Assembly (NCBI RefSeq): GCF_014596085.1
Contig: NZ_JACCJY010000005.1
Location: 186,001-250,000, forward strand
Length of the DNA: 64,000 nucleotides
Reading direction: 5' to 3'
From: Azospirillum tabaci
Lineage (GTDB): Bacteria > Pseudomonadota > Alphaproteobacteria > Azospirillales > Azospirillaceae
This document shows, in pieces, positions 9,159 to 18,057 of this stretch (the stretch's first letter is position 1; each line of letters starts with the position of its first letter). The notes under the pieces were generated by a model. That model saw only the letters and a program-made list of their open reading frames with translations. It ran no database searches and had not been told where the DNA came from. Position numbers and translations under genes: made by a program.

Positions 9159-10253
9159 ATGAACGATTCGGGAGGCAAAGGCGCGCCCAAGCTTGGCCTC
9201 CTCTCGATTCTGGTGGTCGAGGACAGCGCCTTCATCCGCAATGTGCTGACCGCCACCCTGCGCACCATCGGCGTCGGCGCGGTTCATGCCGAGCCGGGTG
9301 GGGCGGAAGCCATCCGCTTCCTGGAAGAGCGGCGGGCGGCCTTGCCGCCCGGCACGGCGCCGGTGGACGTGATCATCTCCGATCTGGTGATGCCGGAGGT
9401 GGATGGGCTGATGCTGCTGCGCTGGCTGCGCTGCAGTCCGAAGTCGCCGGACCGCTTCCTGCCCGTGCTGATGCTGTCCGGCGCCGCCGACCGCCATTAC
9501 GTGGAGCAGGCGCGCGACCTGGGCGCCACCGACTTCATCGCCAAGCCCTTTTCCGCCGCCACCATCGCCAGCCGCCTGCTGACCGCCATCGCCCGGCCGC
9601 GGCGCTTCGTGCTCGCCAAGGGCTATTTCGGGCCGGACCGGCGGCGGACGCAGCGACCCGTGGCGATGGACTGCCGGATGACGGGCCCCGGCGAGGTCCT
9701 GGTGGTGCACAGCAAGTCCAAGGCGATGGGCATCGACCGCTTTCCGGTCGTCCATTTCGATTTGCCCAACCGGTTGGGTGCCAAGATGGGCATCGCGCCG
9801 AAGGATCCCGTCCCGACCCTGCCCGACGAGGTTCTGGCGGCGGCGGAGGCGGAGATCCAGAACCGGGCGGGCGATTACGCCACCTGGATCGCCGGTGAGG
9901 TGGACGAGCTGGCCCGCCGCGTCGACCGGCTGCGCGAGGACGCCGCCGCGGTCCCGGCGCTGATGGCGCAGATCAACCGCTCCGCTCACGAGATGCGCGG
10001 GCAGGGCGGCATTTTCGGCTATCCGCTGATCACCCGAATCGCCAAGTCGCTCTATGAGGCGACGCACGGCAGCTTTCCCGCCGTCACCGGCAATGAGCGC
10101 TTGCTGCTGAAGGCCCATGTGGACGCCATCAAGGCGGTGATGGCCGGTCGGATCAGCGGCGACGGCGGGGCCATCGGCCAGCAGCTTCTCGCCTCGCTGG
10201 ACCGCGCCAAGAAGAAGTACGCCAAGCCGGAGAGCGAGGGCGATCCGGCCTGA
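9159..10253 (+). CDS. Response regulator with C-terminal Hpt-like domain
   Basis: A 364-residue protein. The receiver domain spans about 14-145, with acidic residues Glu21-Asp22, phospho-acceptor Asp75 (IISDLVMPE) and Lys129 (DFIAKPF). A middle segment of about 90 residues has no recognised fold. The C-terminal helical part contains NRSAHEMRGQGGIFGY, which resembles the histidine phosphotransfer signature with His277 as candidate acceptor. No DNA-binding domain is seen, so it is more likely a phosphorelay or protein-interaction component than a transcription factor. The start is the ATG at 9159; an upstream in-frame extension overlaps the divergent promoter region and lacks coding character. 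It stands alone, so its partner kinase is not evident. Confidence 0.82.
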   Translation: MNDSGGKGAPKLGLLSILVVEDSAFIRNVLTATLRTIGVGAVHAEPGGAEAIRFLEERRAALPPGTAPVDVIISDLVMPEVDGLMLLRWLRCSPKSPDRFLPVLMLSGAADRHYVEQARDLGATDFIAKPFSAATIASRLLTAIARPRRFVLAKGYFGPDRRRTQRPVAMDCRMTGPGEVLVVHSKSKAMGIDRFPVVHFDLPNRLGAKMGIAPKDPVPTLPDEVLAAAEAEIQNRAGDYATWIAGEVDELARRVDRLREDAAAVPALMAQINRSAHEMRGQGGIFGYPLITRIAKSLYEATHGSFPAVTGNERLLLKAHVDAIKAVMAGRISGDGGAIGQQLLASLDRAKKKYAKPESEGDPA

Positions 10254-10262
10254 GCGCCGTAT

Positions 10263-10826
10263 CTATTTCCAGCGTATGCCCGCCTCGCGGCGGATCTCCT
10301 CCATGCGCTCCAACGCCGGCTTGAAGCCGGTCAGGGAGAAGCGCACCTCCGCCTTGCCGCCTGCCGGGGCGGAGCCGACGGCGGAGACCTCCTTGCCGGG
10401 AGTCAGCCGCTCGACCAGCTTGGCGTTGGTCTCCGGATCGCCCACCGCGCAGGTGTTGGTCTCCCATTCGAAGCGTTCGCACGGATATTCGGGGCGGAAC
10501 AGCGCCCGGTCCACCCAGACGCGGACGATCTTCGACAGGTCCATCGTCTGCTCGTCCAGCCGGAAGCGCAGCCCCTCCAGCCAGCGCTCGCTGGAGCGCA
10601 GCCAGACGAGGCGGGACCGCCGGTCGCTGCCGGGGCGGGACAGCAGTTCGCATTCGACGCGGCGCGGCTCGCTCCAGACCTGGCAGTAGAGGCGCCAGTC
10701 CTTGAAGGTCTCCGAATGCTCGCGGTAGGCCGGAGACTGGGCGGCGGCGGGGAGGGCGGCGACCAGCAGAACCCCCGCGATCACGCCACCACGCCACGCA
10801 CCCGTCCTGCGTCCCGGTCCCCGCAT
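10263..10826 (-). CDS. Invasion-associated locus B (IalB) family protein
   Basis: Exported protein of 187 residues with a signal peptide (hydrophobic core about 14-26, predicted cleavage after AAAQ). The mature part has the IalB-family pattern FKDWRLYCQV near its start and paired cysteines (YPCERFEWETNTCAVG). The family name comes from Bartonella, but homologues are common in free-living alphaproteobacteria, where the role is unclear; no virulence function is implied. It begins 5 bases after the aroC stop on the same strand and probably shares its transcript. Confidence 0.75.
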   Translation of the reverse strand: MRGPGRRTGAWRGGVIAGVLLVAALPAAAQSPAYREHSETFKDWRLYCQVWSEPRRVECELLSRPGSDRRSRLVWLRSSERWLEGLRFRLDEQTMDLSKIVRVWVDRALFRPEYPCERFEWETNTCAVGDPETNAKLVERLTPGKEVSAVGSAPAGGKAEVRFSLTGFKPALERMEEIRREAGIRWK

Positions 10827-10831
10827 CGGCC

Positions 10832-11908
10832 TCAGCCCCGCGCGTAGGCGCGGTGGCGCAGCAGATGGTCGGCCAGCACGCAGGCCATCATCGCCTCGCC
10901 CACCGGAACGGCGCGGATGCCGACGCAGGGGTCGTGGCGGCCCTTGGTCAGGATGTCGGTGTCCTTGCCCTCCAGATCGACGGTCTGGCGCGGGGTGAGG
11001 ATGGAGCTGGTCGGCTTCACGGCGAAGCGCACCACGATGTCCTGTCCGGTGGAGATGCCACCCAGGATGCCGCCGGCTTGATTGGACAGGAATTCCGGCT
11101 CGCCGTCAGGGCCGGAACGCATCTCGTCGGCGTTCTGCTCGCCGGTCAGGGTGGCGGCCTCGAAGCCGTTGCCGATCTCCACACCCTTCACGGCGTTGAT
11201 CGTCATCATGGCGCGGGCCAGATCGCCGTCCAGCTTGTCGTAGAGCGGGTCGCCGAGCCCGGCGGGCAGGCCGGAGGCCACGACCTCGACCACCGCGCCG
11301 ATGGAGGAGCCGCTCTTGCGGATGCCGTCCAGATAGTCGGCCCATTCGGCGGCGGCCTGCGGGTCGGGGCAGAAGAAGGGGTTGTTGTCCACCTCCGCCC
11401 AATCCCAGCGGCCGCGGTCCACCTTGTGCGGGCCGATCTGCACCAGCGCGCCGCGGACGGTCACCCCGTCGCCCAGCACCTTGCGCGCCACGGCACCCGC
11501 CGCCACGCGGCAGGCCGTCTCGCGCGCCGAGGAGCGGCCGCCACCGCGGTAATCGCGGATGCCGTATTTCTTCCAGTAGGTGTAGTCGGCGTGGCCGGGC
11601 CGGAACTTGGCGGCGATCTCGCTGTAGTCCTTGGAACGCTGGTCGGTGTTCTCGATCATCAGCGATACCGGCGTGCCGGTGGTCTGCCCTTCGAACACGC
11701 CGGACAGGATCTTGACCTGATCGGGCTCCTGGCGCTGGGTGGTGTAGCGCGACTGGCCGGGGCGGCGCTTGTCGAGCCAGGGCTGAATGTCCGCCTCGGT
11801 CAGGGAGAGCAGCGACGGGCAGCCGTCCACCACCACGCCGATCGCCGGCCCATGGCTCTCGCCCCAGGTGGTGAAGCGGAAAAGCGTTCCGAAGCTGTTG
11901 CCGGCCAT
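10832..11908 (-). CDS. aroC: Chorismate synthase
   Basis: Last step of the shikimate pathway: converts 5-enolpyruvylshikimate 3-phosphate to chorismate with reduced FMN. At 358 residues it has the usual bacterial length. Family motifs are visible: GESHGPAIG near the N-terminus, [16 protein letters not shown] around 125-140, and the RFAVKPTSS and RHDPCVG segments near the C-terminus. The start is the ATG giving [10 protein letters not shown]; a TTG 28 codons upstream gives a basic extension not seen in the family. The ialB-family gene follows immediately. Confidence 0.96.
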   Translation of the reverse strand: MAGNSFGTLFRFTTWGESHGPAIGVVVDGCPSLLSLTEADIQPWLDKRRPGQSRYTTQRQEPDQVKILSGVFEGQTTGTPVSLMIENTDQRSKDYSEIAAKFRPGHADYTYWKKYGIRDYRGGGRSSARETACRVAAGAVARKVLGDGVTVRGALVQIGPHKVDRGRWDWAEVDNNPFFCPDPQAAAEWADYLDGIRKSGSSIGAVVEVVASGLPAGLGDPLYDKLDGDLARAMMTINAVKGVEIGNGFEAATLTGEQNADEMRSGPDGEPEFLSNQAGGILGGISTGQDIVVRFAVKPTSSILTPRQTVDLEGKDTDILTKGRHDPCVGIRAVPVGEAMMACVLADHLLRHRAYARG

Positions 11909-12004
11909 GGCGAGGACTCCCGATGCGACGCGATGTTGCCGTACATTGTACGGTGGAGCGCGTTTCTTGCGGCGTTTCGGCCGGCGCGTCAAGCGCGAGA
12001 GGGC

Positions 12005-13168
12005 TTAAAACGCTCCCTTCTGTTCACGCCGCCGGTCGAGCGCGACTTCGAACTGGCGCAGCAGCTTGTGCGTGGTTTCGAAGTAGAGCTTGCGCTGCGG
12101 GTTGTTCTTCATGCAGCGAGCGTCCAGATGGGCGACGCTGGTGAGCGCCGAGACGCAGTAGCCGAGCAGCCAGTAATGGGAGCGGATCTTGCGCAAATAG
12201 TCGCGGAAGGGTTCCGGCTGGCCGGCCATGAAGGCGGAGAAGCTCGCCTCGTAATCCGCGAGGATCTGCCGGATGTCCATCAGCGTGGTTTCCAGCAGCT
12301 TGCCCACCTTCTCGATGTGCATCAGAAGCTGGGTTTCGTAGGGCTTGTGCATGCGGATATCGACCGGGATGCATTCCCGCGACTTCAGCCAGTTCAGGAT
12401 GATCCGCGCCCGCGGCGCGATGCGGCGAAGCTGGTACTCGTAAAAGGTCGTGCCCTTCCAGGCGCTGAAGATCTGGTCCGCTTCGCTGCGGTCGATGCCG
12501 AAGGCCGAGACGAACAGGCCGGCTTCCTCAAGCTCGGGATTCCAGATTGCCTCCAGGAAACGTTCGATGCTCTGGGCGCCGTTGCCGCCGCCGTCGATGG
12601 CCTTGCGCACGATGGGTTCGATGCGCGCCCGGATCAGGCGGCGGAGCTGCTGGTCCTCGGTGTCGCTGATCGCCCAGTGACGCTTGTCCACCGGGACCTT
12701 TTCGCCTTCGAAACAGGCCTTCAGCAGGAAGGCGTCCAGCGAGGGCACGCTGTCGATCAGGGTGAGGGTGCGCAGGTCCGCGGCCGCGGCCTCGCTGTTG
12801 GCCTCGCCGATGCCGAACTGCTCGGCCAGCAGGAGGTTGCTGTTGCGGGCGCGCAGATAGATGGCGAGGCCGCCCGCTTCGGTGTGTTCGACGCTGTGCG
12901 GAATGTAGATGCCGGTTTCGACCGGGCGCGATGCGGCGTCGCCATCCTCATCCTCGTCGGCGATGGGGTTGGCGTAGTCGTCGGCGTCTTCATCGAAATT
13001 CGGATACTTGAACAAAATGGCCTTGTTCAAGCCACGGGCACGGAACAGGCGGTTTTCTTCGGGGATCTCGCGGGTGATGGTGATCAAGTTCATCGAGACG
13101 CTGGAGCCGCCGTAGAGAATCTGCTCCAGAATCGGGGACACCGAATCCGATTGCCGCCGTGCACGCAT
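12005..13168 (-). CDS. Conserved-looking protein of unknown function (387 aa)
   Basis: I do not recognise this protein. It is soluble-looking, with no signal peptide or membrane helix. After about 45 N-terminal residues there is an acidic stretch (DEDADDY...IADEDEDGD), then a mixed region and a long helix-rich C-terminal half. GC-rich codon use supports it as a real gene. The start is uncertain. The ATG at 13168 has GGAAGG about ten bases upstream; ATG codons at 13231 and 13093 are alternatives. It lies between aroC and fabI on the same strand, about 95 bases before the aroC start. Confidence 0.65.
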   Translation of the reverse strand: MRARRQSDSVSPILEQILYGGSSVSMNLITITREIPEENRLFRARGLNKAILFKYPNFDEDADDYANPIADEDEDGDAASRPVETGIYIPHSVEHTEAGGLAIYLRARNSNLLLAEQFGIGEANSEAAAADLRTLTLIDSVPSLDAFLLKACFEGEKVPVDKRHWAISDTEDQQLRRLIRARIEPIVRKAIDGGGNGAQSIERFLEAIWNPELEEAGLFVSAFGIDRSEADQIFSAWKGTTFYEYQLRRIAPRARIILNWLKSRECIPVDIRMHKPYETQLLMHIEKVGKLLETTLMDIRQILADYEASFSAFMAGQPEPFRDYLRKIRSHYWLLGYCVSALTSVAHLDARCMKNNPQRKLYFETTHKLLRQFEVALDRRREQKGAF

Positions 13169-13287
13169 CCGACCGTCACCTTCCGCAACCTTCCGTAGGC
13201 GTGAAGAATAGCGGTCTGCTGCGGTGCGCAAAAGTAGGTAATACGACGTTCGGTAAAAAATGTCTCAAATGGGGTAAGGGCGTTTCC

Positions 13288-13322
13288 GGCGGGCGTTCCG
13301 GAACGAACCGGACGCGCCCGCC
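13288..13322 (-). terminator. Hairpin downstream of fabI
   Basis: GGCGGGCG (13288-13295) pairs with CGCCCGCC (13315-13322), with a further GTTCCGGAAC palindrome inside the loop. It sits 18 bases beyond the fabI stop. No clear U-tract follows, so termination is an inference. Confidence 0.4.
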
Positions 13323-13340
13323 GTCGCCGGAGGCCTGGGA

Positions 13341-14189
13341 TCAGGCGGGCTTGCCAGCGCCGCCCAGCGACCCCAGGAGCTGCGACACCTCGGCCGCCGC
13401 GTCCACCGCGACCATGCCGACCGTGTGATAGCCGGAGTCGACGTGCATGACCTCGCCGGTCACGCCGGTGCCGAGATCGCTCAGCAGGAACAGGCCGGCA
13501 CCGCCGACCTCGCCGATGGTGACGTTGCGCTTCAGCGGGGCGTTCAGCTCGTTCCACTTCAGGATGTAGCGGAAGTCGCCGATGCCGCTGGCGGCCAGCG
13601 TCTTGATCGGGCCGGCGGAGATGGCATTGACGCGGATGTCCCGACCGCCCAAATCGACGGCCAGGTAACGCACGCTCGCCTCCAGCGCGGCCTTGGCGAC
13701 ACCCATCACGTTGTAGTGGGGCATCACGCGCTCGGCGCCGTAGTAGGAGAGGGTGAGCAGGCTGCCGCCGTCCTTCATCAGCGGAACGGCGCGCTGCGCC
13801 ACCGCGGTGAAGGAGTAGCAGGAGATGTCCATGGTGCGCAGGAAGTTGGCCCGCGTCGTGTCGAGATAGAGGCCGTCCAGCTCGTTCTTGTCGGAAAAAG
13901 CGATCGCATGAACCAGGAAGTCCAGCTTGCCCCATTCCTTCTCGATGGCGGCGAAGGTCGCGTCGACGCTGGCCTCGTCGGTGACGTCGCAGGGCAGCAG
14001 CAGCGGGGCCTTGACCTGTTCGGCCAGCGGCTTCACGCGCTTCAGCAGCGCGTCGCCCTGATAGGTGAAGGCCAGCTCGGCGCCGTGCTGCGCCAGCGTG
14101 GAGGCAATTCCCCAGGCGATCGACCGATCGTTCGCCACGCCCATGATCAGGCCGCGCTTGCCGTCCATGAGCGGCTTCGGGTTGGACAT
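13341..14189 (-). CDS. fabI: Enoyl-[acyl-carrier-protein] reductase (NADH)
   Basis: Reduces trans-2-enoyl-ACP in each round of type II fatty acid elongation. The 282-residue short-chain dehydrogenase fold has the FabI-type nucleotide loop GVANDRSIAWGIA (17-29) and the catalytic residues Tyr149, Tyr159 and Lys166 in SYYGAERVMPHYNVMGVAK, equivalent to E. coli Tyr146/Tyr156/Lys163. The ATG at 14189 was chosen because GAGG lies five bases upstream and the protein then begins as family members do. It is divergent from the BrkB-family gene, with 91 bases between starts. Confidence 0.95.
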   Translation of the reverse strand: MSNPKPLMDGKRGLIMGVANDRSIAWGIASTLAQHGAELAFTYQGDALLKRVKPLAEQVKAPLLLPCDVTDEASVDATFAAIEKEWGKLDFLVHAIAFSDKNELDGLYLDTTRANFLRTMDISCYSFTAVAQRAVPLMKDGGSLLTLSYYGAERVMPHYNVMGVAKAALEASVRYLAVDLGGRDIRVNAISAGPIKTLAASGIGDFRYILKWNELNAPLKRNVTIGEVGGAGLFLLSDLGTGVTGEVMHVDSGYHTVGMVAVDAAAEVSQLLGSLGGAGKPA

Positions 14190-14280
14190 CCGTACCTCGT
14201 GCATCCAGAGTATGCTTTGAAAAGTGGGCCGCATCCTACACGAAAGACCGGCCCGGTCAAACCTAGGCGGGAGGCGTCCT

Positions 14281-15672
14281 GTGGCTGAAACCGAAGGCAC
14301 TTCGAAAGGGGCGTGGAACCCCTTTGTGCGCGTTCGGGAAATCGGCGGCTTCATCGCCTATTCCTCCATGCGCTTCTACAACGACAACTGTTTCCAGACC
14401 GCGGCGTCGCTGACCTACACCTCGCTGCTGGCGCTGGTGCCGCTGATGACCATCGGCTTCGCGATCTTTTCCGCCTTTCCCGCCTTCAACGCGCTGCAGT
14501 CGCGCATCCAGACGCTGCTGTTCAAGAACCTCGTGCCGGAGAACAGCGACGCCATCCTGCAATATCTGGCGGCCTTCATGGCCAACGCCGGGCAGATGCC
14601 GGTGTTCGGGATCCTCGGGCTGGCGATCTCCGCCGTCCTGCTGATCTGGACCATCGAGGGGTCCTTCGCCACCGTCTGGCGGGTGCGCGAACCGCGCTCC
14701 TACGTCACCCGCATCCTGTCCTTCTGGGCGGTGGTGTCGTTGAGCCCGCTGTTCGCCGGCGCCAGCCTGTCGCTGTCCAGCACCCTGTGGGCGGTGCTCC
14801 AGTTCGCCCATCTGGAGGGGTTTGCCGACCCGCTGGTGGGGATCGGGGCGATCCTGCCCTTCATGCTGCAGTTGGTCGGCTGCACGCTGCTCTACGTCAT
14901 CATCCCCAACCGGGACGTGGGGTGGATGGACGCCGCCTGCGGCGGGGCGGTCGCCTCGCTGCTGCTGGAGGCGTCCAAGGCGGGCTTCGCCATGTACATG
15001 AAGGAGTTTCCGGCTTACCAGACCATCTACGGCGCGCTGGCGACTGTGCCGATCTTCCTGTTCTGGCTCTACATCGCCTGGTCCACGGTGCTGTTCGGCG
15101 CGGTCATCACCGCCTCGCTGCCGGAATGGCGGGCCGGCAAGATCACCCGAGGCGGGCCGGAGGGGCTGCTGCCCGCCCAGCGGCTGGGGCTGGCGCTGGC
15201 CGTCCTGCACGAGCTTCTGGAGGGCACGCGGCTCGGCGTGGGCTTGCGGCGGCGGACGCTGGTCGGGCGCGTTCCGGTCGGGACGGTGCTGATCGACGGC
15301 ATTCTGGAGCAGCTTCGCGACGCCCATTGGGTGGCCCACACCACGCACAACGCCTGGGTCGTCACCCGCGACCTGAGCGAGGCCACGCTGTTCGACCTGA
15401 TGAAGGCGCTGGGCATCGGCCTGCGCGGCTCCGTCCGGGGGCTGGGCGGGTTGGAACTGCCCTGGCAGGACCGCACGGCCCAGCTTTTGGAGCAGGCGGA
15501 ACGGAACCAGGAGGACATCCTCGGCGTGCCGATCAAGAACCTGCTGTCCGACCGCCCCCTGGAGGCGGGACCGCTCGAAACGGGGCCGCGGGAACCGGAG
15601 TCGCAGGACACCGGGACCGTGGCGGGGGAGGGCTCCGGCCCGGTGCCGCTGCGCGCGAAGCGCTGGCCCTGA
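14281..15672 (+). CDS. YihY/virulence factor BrkB family membrane protein
   Basis: Inner-membrane protein of 463 residues. The first 290 residues hold about six hydrophobic segments of the YihY/BrkB type, including the typical opening FYNDNCFQTAASLTYTSLLA. The remaining 170 residues form a soluble cytoplasmic tail. The molecular function of the family is not settled; older annotations as ribonuclease BN are known to be wrong. The start is GTG at 14281, with GGGAGG seven bases upstream. It converges on the radical SAM gene, with only 21 bases between stops. Confidence 0.85.
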   Translation: MAETEGTSKGAWNPFVRVREIGGFIAYSSMRFYNDNCFQTAASLTYTSLLALVPLMTIGFAIFSAFPAFNALQSRIQTLLFKNLVPENSDAILQYLAAFMANAGQMPVFGILGLAISAVLLIWTIEGSFATVWRVREPRSYVTRILSFWAVVSLSPLFAGASLSLSSTLWAVLQFAHLEGFADPLVGIGAILPFMLQLVGCTLLYVIIPNRDVGWMDAACGGAVASLLLEASKAGFAMYMKEFPAYQTIYGALATVPIFLFWLYIAWSTVLFGAVITASLPEWRAGKITRGGPEGLLPAQRLGLALAVLHELLEGTRLGVGLRRRTLVGRVPVGTVLIDGILEQLRDAHWVAHTTHNAWVVTRDLSEATLFDLMKALGIGLRGSVRGLGGLELPWQDRTAQLLEQAERNQEDILGVPIKNLLSDRPLEAGPLETGPREPESQDTGTVAGEGSGPVPLRAKRWP

Positions 15673-15693
15673 ACGCCGGCCTTGTGCGCACGC

Positions 15694-16710
15694 TCAAGCC
15701 TGGTACTTGGCGATGAGGTCCGCGGCGAAGCCGTCCAGATTGTTGTCGGCGGGCAGAGTCTGGACGTAGGAGCAGCCGCGGCAGGCCTCGATCTCGTCGC
15801 GGCGGCCCTCCAGATGCTTCAGCCGGAAATCGCGCAGCCGCTCGCCGTTCCAGATGTCGCGCAGCGACTCCTCGGCGACGTTGCCGACGATGGTTCCCAT
15901 GCGCCAGTCGGCGCAGCAGACCGACACCTCGCCGTTGAAGTTGATGGCCAGCTTCAGGAAGGGCTCCGAACAGACCTTGCGCGCCGTGTCGGGGGCGGCG
16001 GCGAAGGCGCTATCCTCGGCCAGCGCCTCGCCGTGCAGGGGATGGACGAACAGGCTGTCGGCGATCGGCGTGAAGGTGTCGATGAAGCTCTGCCGCTCCT
16101 CCTCCGTCAACTCCACGTTGATGATCTTGCAGTGCAGGTGGAAGTCGCGGCCCATCTCCGTCTTGCGGCGGTAAAGGTACGCCACATTGTCCACGACGGT
16201 CTGGAAGCGGTCGAAGCGACGGGTGATGCGCTTGTACATGGCGTCGCTGGCGCCGTAGACGGAGACGCGCATGGCGTCCAGCCCGGCGGCCAGCAGGGCG
16301 TCCGCCCGCTCCGGCGTCAGCAGGGAGCCGTTGCTGGTCATCTCGACATGGCGGGCCAGGCCGCGCGATTTCAGAAGATGGACCATGTGCTCGATCCGCG
16401 TGTTCACCAGCGGCTCGCCGTCCTTGTAGAGGTGGACGGATTTGATCGGCGCGTCGAATTCGGCGATGTCGTCGGCGATTTTGCGGAACAGATCGAACTT
16501 CATGGCGCCGCGGGGGCGACCGACCTCCTTCAGCAGCTCCGGGTTGCCGGTGGCGCAGAAGACGCAGCGGAAATTGCAGCCGTTCGACGGGTCGATCAGC
16601 AGCGAGAAGGGGGTGGTCAGCGGCAGCACCTGCGACAGGTCGTTGCGGTCGCGGTGGCGGCCATAGGGAATGTTCGCGGGAGCGGTCGCTTCGGTGCTCA
16701 CTTCGGTCAT
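15694..16710 (-). CDS. Radical SAM protein with SPASM-like C-terminus
   Basis: A 338-residue enzyme. The radical SAM cluster motif CNFRCVFC (CxxxCxxC) lies near residue 44, followed by a typical partial barrel (KDGEPLVN and TSNGSLLT). The C-terminal region has further cysteines (KVCSEPF, VSVCCADW, EACRGCSY) as in SPASM domains that bind auxiliary Fe-S clusters. Such proteins modify peptides, sugars or cofactors; the substrate here is unknown. No small precursor peptide gene is seen next to it. It is divergent from the sialidase-like gene, with about 140 bases between. Confidence 0.83.
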   Translation of the reverse strand: MTEVSTEATAPANIPYGRHRDRNDLSQVLPLTTPFSLLIDPSNGCNFRCVFCATGNPELLKEVGRPRGAMKFDLFRKIADDIAEFDAPIKSVHLYKDGEPLVNTRIEHMVHLLKSRGLARHVEMTSNGSLLTPERADALLAAGLDAMRVSVYGASDAMYKRITRRFDRFQTVVDNVAYLYRRKTEMGRDFHLHCKIINVELTEEERQSFIDTFTPIADSLFVHPLHGEALAEDSAFAAAPDTARKVCSEPFLKLAINFNGEVSVCCADWRMGTIVGNVAEESLRDIWNGERLRDFRLKHLEGRRDEIEACRGCSYVQTLPADNNLDGFAADLIAKYQA

Positions 16711-16847
16711 GACCTTCGCCGGGCAGGGCTGCGGAAAGCGGTGTGACTAGCAAGGGACCACGCGCACCGTAAAGGAATCCTTCATTCCGGCAACCGGACA
16801 TTGGCGGGGCGCCCCCAATGCCGTGGGCGCCCGGCGGATCAGAGGGC

Positions 16848-17984
16848 ATGCTCGACAGTTTTTCTCATCGCATCGTCTACAGCGACCGGCGCTTTTATGC
16901 GTCCTTTCCGTCCGCGGCCACGCTGGCCGACGGTCGGGTGCTCGTGGCCTTCCGGCGCGCCCGCGACCACCGCTGGCTGCACGGGGAGCCGGCGGAGGGC
17001 AACGGCGACTTCACCAGCGTCGACCATGTGGATTCGCGCTCCCACCTCGTGGTCCAGCGTTTTACCCCGGATTTCGAGCCGGAGGGCCCGCCGCAGCCCC
17101 TGCCCACCGACCCGGAGGCGGGCGATCAGGACCCCAGCCTGCTGGTTCTGCGTTCGGGGCGGATCGTCATGGGCAGCTTCGGCTGGTACCCGATGTCGGC
17201 GCGCCACGGCCTGCGGCTTCGGGAGAAGGGCGTCCACCTGCTGGGCAACGCCGAGACGTCGGGCACCTTCTTCCTGTTCTGGGGCGGCAGCACCCGCGTC
17301 AGCGACGACGGCGGGCGGCATTGGTCGGCCCACCGCTACCTGCCGGAACTGCCGGACCAGGGGCCGATCCTGCCCGGCATGCGCCCGATGCTGGGCGGCG
17401 CGGTGCGTGGGCGGGCGGTGGAGGCGCCGGACGGCACGCTGCTGATGGCGACCTACACCGGCGGCCCCTACACGAGTTACCTGTTCGCCTCCCGCGACCG
17501 GGGGGAAAGCTGGACGCTGCGCAGCACCATCGCGCGCGACCCGGCGGGGCGGGCCGGCTTCTGCGAAACCGCCCTGCATCTGACCGCCGACGGGCAACTG
17601 GTCGCCTTCCACCGCACGACCGGGCTGGGCGACCGCCTCGCCACCTCCGTCTCCCATGACCTGGGGGAAAGCTGGGCGCCCTGGATCGAAAGCGCGGTGA
17701 TCGGGCATCCCTACGACGCCTGCCCGCTGCCGGACGGACGGCTGCTCGTCGTTTACGGCTACCGCCACGAGCCCTACGGCGTGCGCGCCCGCGTCTGGGA
17801 CAGCCGGCGGGAGACTCTGGAGCGCGCGCCGGAGGTCGTCATCCGCGCCGACGCCCCGTCACCCGACGTCGGCTATCCCTGGGCGACCGTTCTGGCGGAC
17901 GGGCGGGTGGCGGTCTGCTACTACATCTGCGACGCGGCGGGCGTCCGGCACATCCAGGCGACGCTGCTGCGCGTGAGCGGCTGA
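16848..17984 (+). CDS. Sialidase-like BNR-repeat beta-propeller protein
   Basis: A 378-residue protein with at least three Asp-box motifs (SDDGGRHW, SRDRGESW, SHDLGESW), the hallmark of six-bladed sialidase/neuraminidase propellers. The opening RRFYASFPSAATLADGRVLVAFRRARDH resembles the first blade of glycoside-binding family members. No signal peptide is visible, so a cytoplasmic location is predicted and true sialidase activity is doubtful. The start is uncertain: ATG at 16848 gives MLDSFSHR, and ATG at 16818 would add ten residues. It is followed 73 bases later by serC on the same strand. Confidence 0.72.
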   Translation: MLDSFSHRIVYSDRRFYASFPSAATLADGRVLVAFRRARDHRWLHGEPAEGNGDFTSVDHVDSRSHLVVQRFTPDFEPEGPPQPLPTDPEAGDQDPSLLVLRSGRIVMGSFGWYPMSARHGLRLREKGVHLLGNAETSGTFFLFWGGSTRVSDDGGRHWSAHRYLPELPDQGPILPGMRPMLGGAVRGRAVEAPDGTLLMATYTGGPYTSYLFASRDRGESWTLRSTIARDPAGRAGFCETALHLTADGQLVAFHRTTGLGDRLATSVSHDLGESWAPWIESAVIGHPYDACPLPDGRLLVVYGYRHEPYGVRARVWDSRRETLERAPEVVIRADAPSPDVGYPWATVLADGRVAVCYYICDAAGVRHIQATLLRVSG

Positions 17985-18057
17985 TTGACGGGCTTCCGCG
18001 CACCTCCTATCGTCCCCGGCCATACCGCAATCCCATGTTCCGGGGAGTAGAGTGTCC

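Noticed and set aside
16818..17984. True secreted sialidase
   Set aside because: Asp boxes are present but no signal peptide is seen, so only a sialidase-like fold is claimed.
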